A stretch of 7,438 nt of DNA from an uncultured Gammaproteobacteria bacterium (GCA_937926265.1 CALAZS010000016.1:1-7438); one strand, 5' to 3'. Positions 1-7,387 are shown, counted from the stretch's first letter. Numbers and translations: made by a program. Notes: generated by a model not told the origin, from the letters alone.

Positions 1-1953
1 TTCCTCCACAGTAACGACACACGCTTTGAACTACCACAGGCCTTCTTCATGCGTGTTGCCATGGGTCTTGCGATTAACGAAATCAACCGCGAAGAACGCA
101 CCATCGAGTTCTACAAACTGCTCTCCAGCTTTGACTTTATGAGTTCAACGCCTACCCTGTTTAACTCGGGTACGCTGCGTCCTCAGCTGTCCAGCTGTTA
201 CCTGACAACCGTGCCTGATCACCTTGAAGGCATCTACGGTTCCATCAAGGACAATGCACTGTTAAGCAAGTTTGCCGGCGGTCTTGGTAACGACTGGACA
301 CCGGTTCGCGGTCTTGGTGCACATATCAAAGGCACCAATGGTAAAAGCCAGGGTGTTGTGCCCTTCCTTAAAGTCGCCAACGACACTGCCGTGGCGGTAA
401 ACCAGGGTGGCAAACGTAAAGGTGCCGTCTGTGCTTACCTTGAAACCTGGCATATCGACATTGAAGACTTTCTTGATCTGCGTAAAAACACCGGTGACGA
501 ACGCCGCCGTACGCACGACATGAATACCGCCAACTGGATCCCTGACCTGTTCATGAAGCGTGTTGCTGAAGATCAGGAATGGACCCTGTTCAGCCCTAAC
601 GAAGCGCCCGATCTACATGATCTGACCGGTAAAGCGTTTCAAAAGGCTTACGAAGGTTATGAAGAAAAAGCCCTTAACGGCCAGATCAAGATTTTCAAAA
701 CAGTCAAAGCTGTAGACCTCTGGCGCAAAATGCTTGGTATGCTGTTTGAAACCGGCCATCCATGGATTACCTTTAAAGATCCGTGCAACCTGCGCTATAC
801 CAACCAGCATGTCGGTGCAGTTCACAGTTCCAACCTGTGCACAGAAATCACCCTGCATACCAACGACTCTGAAATCGCTGTTTGTAACCTCGGTTCAGTG
901 AATCTGGCAGCGCATGTTGATGAAAACGGTTTGAACATGGAAAAGCTCGAGAAAACCATCAATACCGCGATGCGCATGCTCGACAACGTCATCGACTACA
1001 ACTATTACAGTGTACCGCAGGCAAGAAACTCCAACTTGAGACACCGCCCTGTCGGCCTTGGTATCATGGGATTCCAGGATGCGCTGTACAAACTGAAAAT
1101 GCCTTACAGTTCACAGGAAGCTGTTGATTTTGCCGACCGCTCAATGGAGTCAGTCAGCTATTTCACCATTAAGGCATCCACCGATCTGTCAGAAGAACGC
1201 GGCCGCTACTCAACCTTCGAGGGTTCACTCTGGAGCCAGGGCATTCTGCCAATCGATTCCATGAGAAAGCTATCGGATGAGCGTGGTGGTTATATGCAGT
1301 GTGACGACAGTGAAACACTCGACTGGAAAGCCCTGCGCCGCCGCGTCAAGAAAGTTGGTATGCGCAATTCCAACACCATGGCAATTGCCCCGACTGCCAC
1401 CATCTCCAATATCTGCGGTGTCAGCCAGTCGATTGAACCGACTTACCAGAACCTGTTTGTTAAATCCAACCTGTCTGGTGAGTTCGTTGTCATCAACCCA
1501 TACATGGTTAAAGACCTGAAAGATGCCGGCCTTTGGGATGAAGTGATGGTCAATGACCTGAAATACTATGATGGTTCACTCCAGCAGATCGACCGCATAC
1601 CAGATGACATCAAATCACGTTATGCCACGGCATTTGAAATGGATGCACGCTGGTTGATTGAAGCAGCCTCACGTCGCCAGAAATGGATCGACCAGGCACA
1701 GAGCCTGAACCTTTACATGGCAGAGCCTTCAGGCAAGAAACTCGACAACCTTTACAAACTTGCATGGGTCAGAGGTTTAAAAACCACTTACTACCTGCGC
1801 TCAATGGGTGCAACAGGTGTTGAAAAAACCACGGTAGACAGTGCCAGCTCAAAAAGCGCAATACCAATGGCCAATACCGGGCTGTCAGCCTCCGGCAATG
1901 AAGCACCTAAAGCGTGCTCAATACTGGACCCTGATTGCGAGGCATGCCAATAG
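1..1953 (+). CDS. nrdA: Ribonucleoside-diphosphate reductase large (alpha) subunit, class I, 5'-truncated by window edge
   Basis: Catalytic subunit of class I ribonucleotide reductase, which reduces NDPs to dNDPs in the cytoplasm together with NrdB. The reading frame is open from base 1, so the 650 residues visible are the C-terminal part. The true start and any N-terminal ATP-cone regulatory domain lie outside the window. Counting residues from base 1, the active-site set is complete: the first redox cysteine C66 in SSCYL (196-198), the N278/C280/E282 catalytic triad in SNLCTEI with C280 as the thiyl radical site, the second redox cysteine C295 in VCNLGSVNL, and the Y597-Y598 radical-transfer pair in LKTTYYLRS. 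The tail ends in a mobile C-x-x-C pair (DPDCEACQ) that passes electrons from thioredoxin or glutaredoxin. The gene ends in TAG and nrdB follows after 198 nt. Motif matches make the identity very secure; subclass assignment needs the missing N-terminus. Confidence 0.97.
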   Translation, partial: FLHSNDTRFELPQAFFMRVAMGLAINEINREERTIEFYKLLSSFDFMSSTPTLFNSGTLRPQLSSCYLTTVPDHLEGIYGSIKDNALLSKFAGGLGNDWTPVRGLGAHIKGTNGKSQGVVPFLKVANDTAVAVNQGGKRKGAVCAYLETWHIDIEDFLDLRKNTGDERRRTHDMNTANWIPDLFMKRVAEDQEWTLFSPNEAPDLHDLTGKAFQKAYEGYEEKALNGQIKIFKTVKAVDLWRKMLGMLFETGHPWITFKDPCNLRYTNQHVGAVHSSNLCTEITLHTNDSEIAVCNLGSVNLAAHVDENGLNMEKLEKTINTAMRMLDNVIDYNYYSVPQARNSNLRHRPVGLGIMGFQDALYKLKMPYSSQEAVDFADRSMESVSYFTIKASTDLSEERGRYSTFEGSLWSQGILPIDSMRKLSDERGGYMQCDDSETLDWKALRRRVKKVGMRNSNTMAIAPTATISNICGVSQSIEPTYQNLFVKSNLSGEFVVINPYMVKDLKDAGLWDEVMVNDLKYYDGSLQQIDRIPDDIKSRYATAFEMDARWLIEAASRRQKWIDQAQSLNLYMAEPSGKKLDNLYKLAWVRGLKTTYYLRSMGATGVEKTTVDSASSKSAIPMANTGLSASGNEAPKACSILDPDCEACQ

Positions 1954-2151
1954 GCACATTTTGAAAAGTTTTGCTGGTGGAGTTGAAGTTTATTCGGATG
2001 GATTAAGAACTCTCGCTCATGTCACCGAAGGAGTCACCGAATAGGTAACGACTTCACCGGCAAATTAATTTACACCAAAGGAACTCCTACTGGAGTGATG
2101 TAAAAAAGCTGAATAGAAAGTCCAAAACTATAAAACGAAAGGAAAGATAAA
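1954..2151 (+). other. nrdA-nrdB intergenic spacer with short repeats and weak hairpins
   Basis: This 198-nt spacer is long for two subunits usually made together, and I see no convincing gene in it. It holds a 9-bp direct repeat, GTCACCGAA, at 2021-2029 and 2033-2041, with the core TCACCG again at 2054-2059. It can fold into two small hairpins. One pairs 2030-2035 with 2050-2055 (one G-T wobble) and has an inner ACC/GGT stem. The other pairs ACTCC at 2083-2087 with GGAGT at 2092-2096. Neither is followed by a T-run, so they are not intrinsic terminators. A TATAAA at 2129-2134 has no acceptable -35 partner, so I do not call an internal promoter. Co-transcription of nrdA and nrdB is the default inference. 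Confidence 0.5.
2140..2151 (+). promoter_or_regulatory. Ribosome binding site of nrdB
   Basis: An AGGAAAG stretch begins at 2140, about 8 nt before the ATG at 2152. It supports this start for nrdB, as does the MLxWD N-terminus, which I recall from related long NrdB proteins. Confidence 0.75.
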
Positions 2152-3399
2152 ATGCTTAACTGGGATGATCCACTGGCAGCACCGGCAGCTGCAGAACCTC
2201 AGAAAACTCCTGTAGCGCTAGCACCTGCAGAAGACATCATAAAGACACCGGGCGTTGTCGATGAAGCTTCAATGGCAACACCAGCGGCTGATTCAATGAC
2301 TGAAAACCCGTCAGTTGAAAAGCCAGCTGCTGCCAAACAGCCCAGACAGCCTATTGCTGAACCAGCTACTGAAGAAACCATCCCGCAAAATGCAGAGCCT
2401 GTACGTGCTGATGACAAACGTGTTATTAATGGCATGACGGATATCAACCAGCTGGCACCTTTTAAATACCCATGGGCATGGGAATATTTTCTTAATGCCA
2501 ACAAGAACCACTGGACCCCGCTCGATATCAACATGGCCCAGGATGTTCACGACTATCATCACAAACTGACAATCGAAGAACGCCATGTCTATGAAAACGT
2601 GCTGTCCTACCTGACCACTTCCGACATCCTGGCTATGCGTAACATCGGCCTGGCGGTAATGGAAAAAATGAGTGCACCGGAATTACAGATTTACCAGGCT
2701 CGCCAAGTCTATGAGGAATCCCTGCACACCTGGACATACCAGCACTGTATCGAAACCATTGGTCTCGACCAGGGTGAAATCTACAACCGCTACCGTGTTG
2801 TGCCTGAGATTCACGGTAAAATCCAGATAGCCAACCGTCGCCTGAATTCAGTCATGCGCTCGGATATCGACCTGCGTGATCGTGACGAACTGGAAAACTT
2901 TGTCATGTCCTACATGTTTTTCGCGGGCATCTTTGAAGGCTGCTGGTTCTACAATGGCTTTAGCCCGATCTTTGCATTACAGCGTCGTGGCCTGATGAAA
3001 GGCACTGCTGAACAGCTGCAGTACATCATGCGTGACGAAGTGCTGCATGCATCATTCGGTATCCGTGTTGCCAAGCAGATTGTCCAGGAAGAAAACGTCA
3101 CGCTAGATCCTAAATTGATTCAGGACATGTGGCTGGAAGCCGAAGCAGCTGAAGAAAAGTATGCACGTTACCTGCTGCCTGACCCTATCCTTGGTTACTC
3201 AGCTGATGATCATATTAAGCAGTTCCGTTTCATCGCCAACCGCCGCGCCAAGTCGCTGAACATGGAAAAACCATTCCCTGGCATCGACGAAGCTGCCCTG
3301 CCATGGCTTGATGAACAGGCCAATATGCGTAAAGAGAAAAACTTCTTTGAAACCCGCGTGACTGAATACCAGACTGGTGGTGCTCTAAGCTGGGATTAA
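2152..3399 (+). CDS. nrdB: Ribonucleoside-diphosphate reductase small (beta) subunit, class I
   Basis: This is the radical-generating subunit of class I ribonucleotide reductase. It uses a dinuclear metal site and O2 to make the radical passed to NrdA. The 415-aa protein begins with an Ala/Pro/Glu-rich, probably disordered extension (about residues 7-86) and the ferritin-like core follows from about residue 90. All expected metal ligands are present: D158, E189, H192, E262, E296 and H299. The radical tyrosine is Y196 (ESLHTWTY), so this is not the Chlamydia-type Phe/Glu variant. W121 and D295 fit the radical-transfer chain, and tail residue Y406 in TEYQTGG fits the mobile tyrosine near the NrdA-binding C-terminus. 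The tail GGALSWD and long N-terminal extension match my recollection of Pseudomonas NrdB. The protein starts MLNWDD, echoing its own C-terminus. The metal (Fe or Mn) cannot be told from sequence alone. A terminator follows 31 nt after the stop. Confidence 0.97.
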   Translation: MLNWDDPLAAPAAAEPQKTPVALAPAEDIIKTPGVVDEASMATPAADSMTENPSVEKPAAAKQPRQPIAEPATEETIPQNAEPVRADDKRVINGMTDINQLAPFKYPWAWEYFLNANKNHWTPLDINMAQDVHDYHHKLTIEERHVYENVLSYLTTSDILAMRNIGLAVMEKMSAPELQIYQARQVYEESLHTWTYQHCIETIGLDQGEIYNRYRVVPEIHGKIQIANRRLNSVMRSDIDLRDRDELENFVMSYMFFAGIFEGCWFYNGFSPIFALQRRGLMKGTAEQLQYIMRDEVLHASFGIRVAKQIVQEENVTLDPKLIQDMWLEAEAAEEKYARYLLPDPILGYSADDHIKQFRFIANRRAKSLNMEKPFPGIDEAALPWLDEQANMRKEKNFFETRVTEYQTGGALSWD

Positions 3400-3430
3400 C
3401 CGTTTCCACGTGTGATGTTGTACGCCCGTT

Positions 3431-3456
3431 AGCCGCCCTTTTAGGGCGGTTTTTTT
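3431..3456 (+). terminator. Rho-independent terminator of the nrd unit
   Basis: The 7-bp perfect stem CCGCCCT (3433-3439) pairs with AGGGCGG (3443-3449) around a TTT loop and is followed by seven T residues (3450-3456). AG at 3431-3432 can extend the stem into the T-run. It works only on the plus strand, since the minus-strand reading has no U-tract after the hairpin. It should stop nrdAB transcription before the converging kinase gene. Confidence 0.93.
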
Positions 3457-3590
3457 GTTAGGCATTTAAAATAGTGTAGTCCTTGTAAACATGGTCAGCT
3501 TTATTGGATTTTGATCAAACATGACAATAGCGGAAAGATTTAACCAATATGTTGCATCGACTGGTTGAATCCACAGTATTTAGCAGACAT
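3457..3590. other. Convergent intergenic region, no gene seen
   Basis: This AT-rich stretch lies between the nrd terminator and the stop codon of the minus-strand kinase gene. It contains a 10-bp palindrome, TTTGATCAAA (3510-3519). It also holds an imperfect inverted repeat with arms at 3538-3546 and 3562-3570, which has a C-A mismatch when read as minus-strand RNA. I found no U-tract-backed terminator for the minus-strand unit, which may end by Rho or further left. Confidence 0.5.
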
Positions 3591-3613
3591 TCAAGAAACC
3601 TCATTTTCTTGAA
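3590..3613 (-). repeat. 9-bp perfect inverted repeat spanning the kinase stop codon
   Basis: TTCAAGAAA (3590-3598) and TTTCTTGAA (3605-3613) form a perfect AT-rich stem with a 6-nt loop. It covers the last codons and the TGA stop of the kinase gene. In the minus-strand RNA it is followed by UGUCUGC and not by a U-tract, so it is not a classical terminator. It could still protect or mark the 3' end of the mRNA, or be chance in AT-rich DNA. Confidence 0.45.
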
Positions 3614-5459
3614 AAAACATTTTGTATTTCATGTCTTCTTCAAGAATATGGTGATCCCACCAGTGTCTGAGAAATAATATTAATTTTGGTTCAAAGTCTT
3701 CAGGACTGGATTTAATGGCAGCAGAAAACTCATCAATTCTTGTTCTAAAATTATTGTGCAAATCTTTATGACTCGAAATAAAAGGATAATCTCTGTCTAT
3801 TAGAAGCTTTTCTTCATCTCTTAAATGTTCATTAATGTAAAAATACAAATCATTGAGAATTTCTTCATGAGAATTTTTACTCGTTTTCATGATTAAGTCA
3901 TTAATCAAGGTAACAATTTTTTTGTGTTGATTATCGATTTTTTCTATACCTACTGAGTAAGCTTCGGTCCACTCAATAGGTTGCTTATTTTCTTGAATTA
4001 AATTATCAGGTAAGCCTTTATCTTGTTTTTGACGAATAGGAAGCCTAATAGTAAAAGAAGAGCCTGAATCAGAATTTTTTGGAGGGCTTTCAACCCAAAT
4101 TTCACCACTATGCAAATGGATAATTTCCCTTGAAATTGGCAACCCTAAACCTGTCCCCCCAGCTTTCTCCTTAGTCTTGGTACTTTGAGTAAAACTATCG
4201 AAAATAATCTTCAGTTCATTTTTAGGAATGCCAACACCTTGATCAATAACACTTATAATTAAATTGTCATTGGTTTGATCTATATTCACCTGAATTTTAA
4301 TAAGACTATTGTCAGGACTGTATCTTATAGCATTTGAAAGAAGGTTGATCATCACCTGCATCATCAAACTTTTGTCAAACTCAGCAATATAATGATCATC
4401 CTTGGAAAAATTGATAGATATTGACCTTGAAAATAATAAACTAGAAACAGAGTCTGCTGCCTCTTCAATTATTTTTAAAAAATCATGTTCCCCTAAATCA
4501 AGGGTCATTTGCTTGGCTTCTAATTTCGATAAATCAAGCAAGCCATTGAGCAATTTCGTCAACCTTTCACTGCTTATTTTTATTTTTTCAAAATAACTTT
4601 GGCTTTTTTCATCGCCAGAACGTTTTAGACCTAAATTAGAGAAACTGTTAATCGCATGCATGGGGGTTCTAAGCTCATGTGACATGTTTGCAAGGAAGCG
4701 AGATTTTTCACTATTGGCGTTTTCTGCATCCTCTTTTGCGATTGCCAACTCTTTTGTTCTTGTAATGACTTTTTCTTCAAGATCATTATGAAGAGTCTCA
4801 ATTAAATGGTTTTGTTTAATGACCAGGCGAATAACCCAAAAAGCTATAAGCATTGAGACGAGAACAGATGTGATTATCAAAAACAAATGGTTATCTGCAA
4901 TAGATTTTATTGTTTTTATAATTTGTTCAATATCTGTTGTTATTTTGTTATCAATATCGACCTTTAATTCATTAAGTAATCTCTGGGATTGTTTCTCAAG
5001 CTCGATTGTTTTGGTTAATTTGTTATTTAACTCATCCAAATCAACTTCTTCAACATCATTGATTAATATATCAATAATTTCATTTCTAATATCTCTGTTA
5101 ACTCTGGCTTTTTTTATAAATTCTTGAAGTTCTTGTCTTTCATTCGGAGATAATTCTAATGATAAAAGTGATCTGTATGCTTTACCTACTTCAGCAGCGT
5201 AATTAAAGAATTTAATCTTAAGCTCATCTTTATCAAAAGGGTCTTGTGCAAGATAAATATCTCGCAATATGGTTGAGCGCTCAAGCTGAGACTCTCTAAT
5301 TATATTAAGCAAATTTGCTTTGTTGTTGTTAGCACCAATGTTATAGAGCGAAACTCTGATAGATTCACTTTGAAAAAAAACAATAGAAAGCACAATAATC
5401 ATTAGTAAAATAACTATTGCAAATCCAACGACAATTGTTGGAATGTTTTGTTTAATCAT
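3591..5459 (-). CDS. Membrane sensor histidine kinase with C-terminal bacteriohemerythrin domain
   Basis: A 622-aa inner-membrane histidine kinase. TM1 (about residues 8-29) and TM2 (191-214) flank a mainly helical periplasmic domain (31-190) resembling four-helix-bundle sensors. A coiled-coil linker (about 215-255) leads to HisKA with phospho-acceptor H261 in SHELRTP. The HATPase_c domain has the N-box (N376), G1 box DQGVG (406-410), F-box (F420-F423) and G2 box GGTGLG (434-439). Residues 496-617 form a hemerythrin domain with the full diiron ligand set H512, H545, E549, H564, H568, H604 and D609, so it should bind O2, NO or respond to redox or iron. The domains look intact, so the kinase should be active. 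No receiver domain is fused and no response regulator lies in the window. The gene starts 11 nt after the upstream chemoreceptor stop with no good Shine-Dalgarno sequence, suggesting co-transcription and translational coupling. Its base composition is far more AT-rich than nrdAB. What the periplasmic domain binds is unknown. Confidence 0.93.
   Translation of the reverse strand: MIKQNIPTIVVGFAIVILLMIIVLSIVFFQSESIRVSLYNIGANNNKANLLNIIRESQLERSTILRDIYLAQDPFDKDELKIKFFNYAAEVGKAYRSLLSLELSPNERQELQEFIKKARVNRDIRNEIIDILINDVEEVDLDELNNKLTKTIELEKQSQRLLNELKVDIDNKITTDIEQIIKTIKSIADNHLFLIITSVLVSMLIAFWVIRLVIKQNHLIETLHNDLEEKVITRTKELAIAKEDAENANSEKSRFLANMSHELRTPMHAINSFSNLGLKRSGDEKSQSYFEKIKISSERLTKLLNGLLDLSKLEAKQMTLDLGEHDFLKIIEEAADSVSSLLFSRSISINFSKDDHYIAEFDKSLMMQVMINLLSNAIRYSPDNSLIKIQVNIDQTNDNLIISVIDQGVGIPKNELKIIFDSFTQSTKTKEKAGGTGLGLPISREIIHLHSGEIWVESPPKNSDSGSSFTIRLPIRQKQDKGLPDNLIQENKQPIEWTEAYSVGIEKIDNQHKKIVTLINDLIMKTSKNSHEEILNDLYFYINEHLRDEEKLLIDRDYPFISSHKDLHNNFRTRIDEFSAAIKSSPEDFEPKLILFLRHWWDHHILEEDMKYKMFFQENEVS
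3594..3974 (-). other. Bacteriohemerythrin domain within the histidine kinase
   Basis: This marks kinase residues 496-622. The region opens with the family signature (IEWTEAYSVGIEKIDNQHKK), followed by H-x3-E (545/549), H-x3-H (564/568) and H-I-x3-D (604/609). This is the standard five-His, two-carboxylate pattern of bacterial hemerythrins. The domain sits after the ATPase domain, on the cytoplasmic side. It is joined by a roughly 20-residue polar linker (about 475-494). Confidence 0.93.
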
Positions 5460-5470
5460 TAACTGCTTTA

Positions 5471-7387
5471 CTAAACATTAAATTTTGCAACTAAGGTGTT
5501 TAAATGATCAGAAATTCCTTTTAATTCCTCACTTGCATTGAGATTTTGATTAGAAATCTCAGAAGTTTTATCTGCTAAAACATTTATTCTATGGATATTT
5601 TCATTAATCATTTCAGATACACTGCTTTGTTCACCAGCTGCAGCCGAAATTCTATTATTCATATCACCAAGTTGACTGATTGCACTATTTAGCTCGGTTA
5701 GAACTGAACCAGCTTCAGTGGCATGATTCACGCCCGAAGAGACACTGGATTGGGAGGCTTCCATCTTTTCTACAGTTGATTTAACGCCACTTTGTAATCT
5801 TTCAATGACATTTTGAATTTCAGCTGTTGATTCTTGTGTTCGCTGTGCAAGCGTCCTAACCTCATCAGCTACAACGGCAAAACCACGGCCCTGTTCGCCA
5901 GCTCTGGCTGCTTCAATTGCTGCATTCAGAGCCAATAAATTAGTTTGCTCTGCAATGCCTCGAATAACATCCAGAACCGTCCCAATTTCATCACTATCTT
6001 TACTCAATTCATTAATAACTGTAGTGGTTTGTTCGATTGAGTCAGATAAGGCTGACATTGCTCTTACTGTTTCGGAAACCACATTGTATCCTTCTGTGCT
6101 TTTTGCCTCGGCATTTAAAGAAACATCGGCCGCTTCTTTAGTGCTGTTTGCAACTTCTTGAACACTGGCAGACATTTCGTTGATAGCACTGGCAACCTGA
6201 GTGACATCAGTCTGTTGTTCTTTAACTCCATTTGTAGTGTCTCTTGCAATATTACCAACCGTATCAGCAGACTGATTTAATTTTTCAATACTGTCTTTAA
6301 CATCTGCAATCAATATCTGTATTTTTCCAATAAATTTATTAAAGGCGTTAACTAAATTTCCGATCTCATTGTCACCCTGACTTTCGATTCTCATCGTAAG
6401 ATCGCCTTCACCTTCTGCAACTTCATTCATAGCATCAACAACCTTGCATAGTGGTTTTGTAATGGCTTTCGCTACAACCCAGGCGATTATAGCGCCCACC
6501 ACAAGAGAGATTATTGCGATAATTAACACTTCCATCTTTGCTGCAGATATTTGATCAACGTAATAAGTTCTATCCAGTGCTAATACCATCGTGCCTATTG
6601 GCTTACCTGAAAAATCTAGAACTGCATCTGCGTAAATTGACACAGGAACTTTACCCAAGTAACCATCATTCATCTGTACAGATTTAAGTGCTGCCTGTAA
6701 AAAATCATCCTCTACAATTTTATCTTTAAAGGTACCTGCAAAATGGTTCATGCTCCCATCTCTAATAACGTACAAGGCAGCATCTACATTAAAGTTTTCT
6801 TTAAATTGATTAAAAAAACTATCATTCAAAGCCAATCCAAATTCGACTGAACCAATTGCCTCATTTGAAGGACTGCTAACTGGATAAACACCCCTCACTC
6901 CAAGGCCTGCAACACCTTTTTCAATACCCTGTATCGGCGATCGCTTTTGATTTGTTTGGACTACAGTTTTCCTAAATGAAGAGAGGTCATCACCAAATTT
7001 TTCTGGTTTATGAACCCGCAAATAAGAATGAGCATTTGGCTCATGAAATTGAAACTGCTTAAAAAGATAGTCTGATTTCAATTTCTTAAATGCTGGCACG
7101 AACATATCTGCAAGCATTTGGCGATTATCCTCAGAAAAAGCTTTTCTCGTTTGAGGTATATTAGCAACTAGGGCAGCGAGGGTTTCGGCCATTCTGGCTT
7201 GGGCTTTTAATTCACCTTTAGCACTATCTAATAATCGTGATAATTCTTTTCTTTCAGCTTCCCTAACCATTTCCTGCATATGCTGTAGAACAACTGTGCT
7301 TCCAAGAATGACTGTTATTGAAATTGCTGCCGCAAATCCTAACCCGATTCTCCATGCCAGTTTCATGTTTAAAAATATTTGTGCCAT
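5471..7387 (-). CDS. Methyl-accepting chemotaxis protein with periplasmic double-Cache sensor
   Basis: A 638-aa transmembrane chemoreceptor that should signal through CheW and CheA to the flagellar motor or a similar output. TM1 spans about residues 12-34 and TM2 about 285-308. The periplasmic region between them (about 35-283) carries the run FxFHEPNAHSYLRVH (113-126) followed by FGDDL, FRKTV, GIEKG, RGVYPV and GSVEFG. I associate this pattern with double-Cache (dCACHE_3-like) sensors; the family name is from memory and the ligand is unknown. HAMP follows (about 306-360), then a long coiled coil with the highly conserved hairpin tip at about 475-517 (EQTNLLALNAAIEAARAGEQ, then GRGFAVVADEVR). 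Methylation helices lie on both sides. The protein ends LVAKFNV, without a CheR-tethering pentapeptide. The chosen ATG has a near-perfect Shine-Dalgarno sequence; M8 is a weaker alternative. It is the first gene of a two-gene unit with the downstream kinase. Confidence 0.95.
   Translation of the reverse strand: MAQIFLNMKLAWRIGLGFAAAISITVILGSTVVLQHMQEMVREAERKELSRLLDSAKGELKAQARMAETLAALVANIPQTRKAFSEDNRQMLADMFVPAFKKLKSDYLFKQFQFHEPNAHSYLRVHKPEKFGDDLSSFRKTVVQTNQKRSPIQGIEKGVAGLGVRGVYPVSSPSNEAIGSVEFGLALNDSFFNQFKENFNVDAALYVIRDGSMNHFAGTFKDKIVEDDFLQAALKSVQMNDGYLGKVPVSIYADAVLDFSGKPIGTMVLALDRTYYVDQISAAKMEVLIIAIISLVVGAIIAWVVAKAITKPLCKVVDAMNEVAEGEGDLTMRIESQGDNEIGNLVNAFNKFIGKIQILIADVKDSIEKLNQSADTVGNIARDTTNGVKEQQTDVTQVASAINEMSASVQEVANSTKEAADVSLNAEAKSTEGYNVVSETVRAMSALSDSIEQTTTVINELSKDSDEIGTVLDVIRGIAEQTNLLALNAAIEAARAGEQGRGFAVVADEVRTLAQRTQESTAEIQNVIERLQSGVKSTVEKMEASQSSVSSGVNHATEAGSVLTELNSAISQLGDMNNRISAAAGEQSSVSEMINENIHRINVLADKTSEISNQNLNASEELKGISDHLNTLVAKFNV

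Noticed and set aside
1841..2044. Plus-strand open frame overlapping the end of nrdA and running into the spacer
   Set aside because: It overlaps over 100 bases of well-conserved nrdA in another frame, has no RBS and resembles no known protein.
2019..2048. Nine-codon leader peptide in the nrdA-nrdB spacer (MSPKESPNR)
   Set aside because: No clear ribosome binding site, no run of a regulatory amino acid and no attenuator hairpin with a T-run after it.
2106..2134. TATAAA at 2129-2134 as an internal nrdB promoter
   Set aside because: No acceptable -35 hexamer at 16-18 nt upstream, and AT-rich leaders give such -10 matches by chance.
2152..3399. NrdB as a class Ic (Chlamydia-like, radical-tyrosine-free) subunit
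   Set aside because: The aligned radical site is Tyr (Y196) and the first ligand is Asp (D158), not Phe and Glu.
3510..3519. TTTGATCAAA palindrome, recalling an FNR-type half-site pair
   Set aside because: The FNR consensus needs a 4-nt gap between TTGAT and ATCAA, which is absent here, and the site lies between converging gene ends where no promoter is expected.
3538..3570. Imperfect inverted repeat as terminator of the minus-strand unit
   Set aside because: A 15-nt loop, a C-A mismatch in the minus-strand RNA and only a broken T stretch afterwards make it too weak.
3591..5459. Hybrid kinase with a receiver domain
   Set aside because: The segment after the ATPase domain has no receiver-type Asp/Lys pattern and matches hemerythrin ligands throughout.
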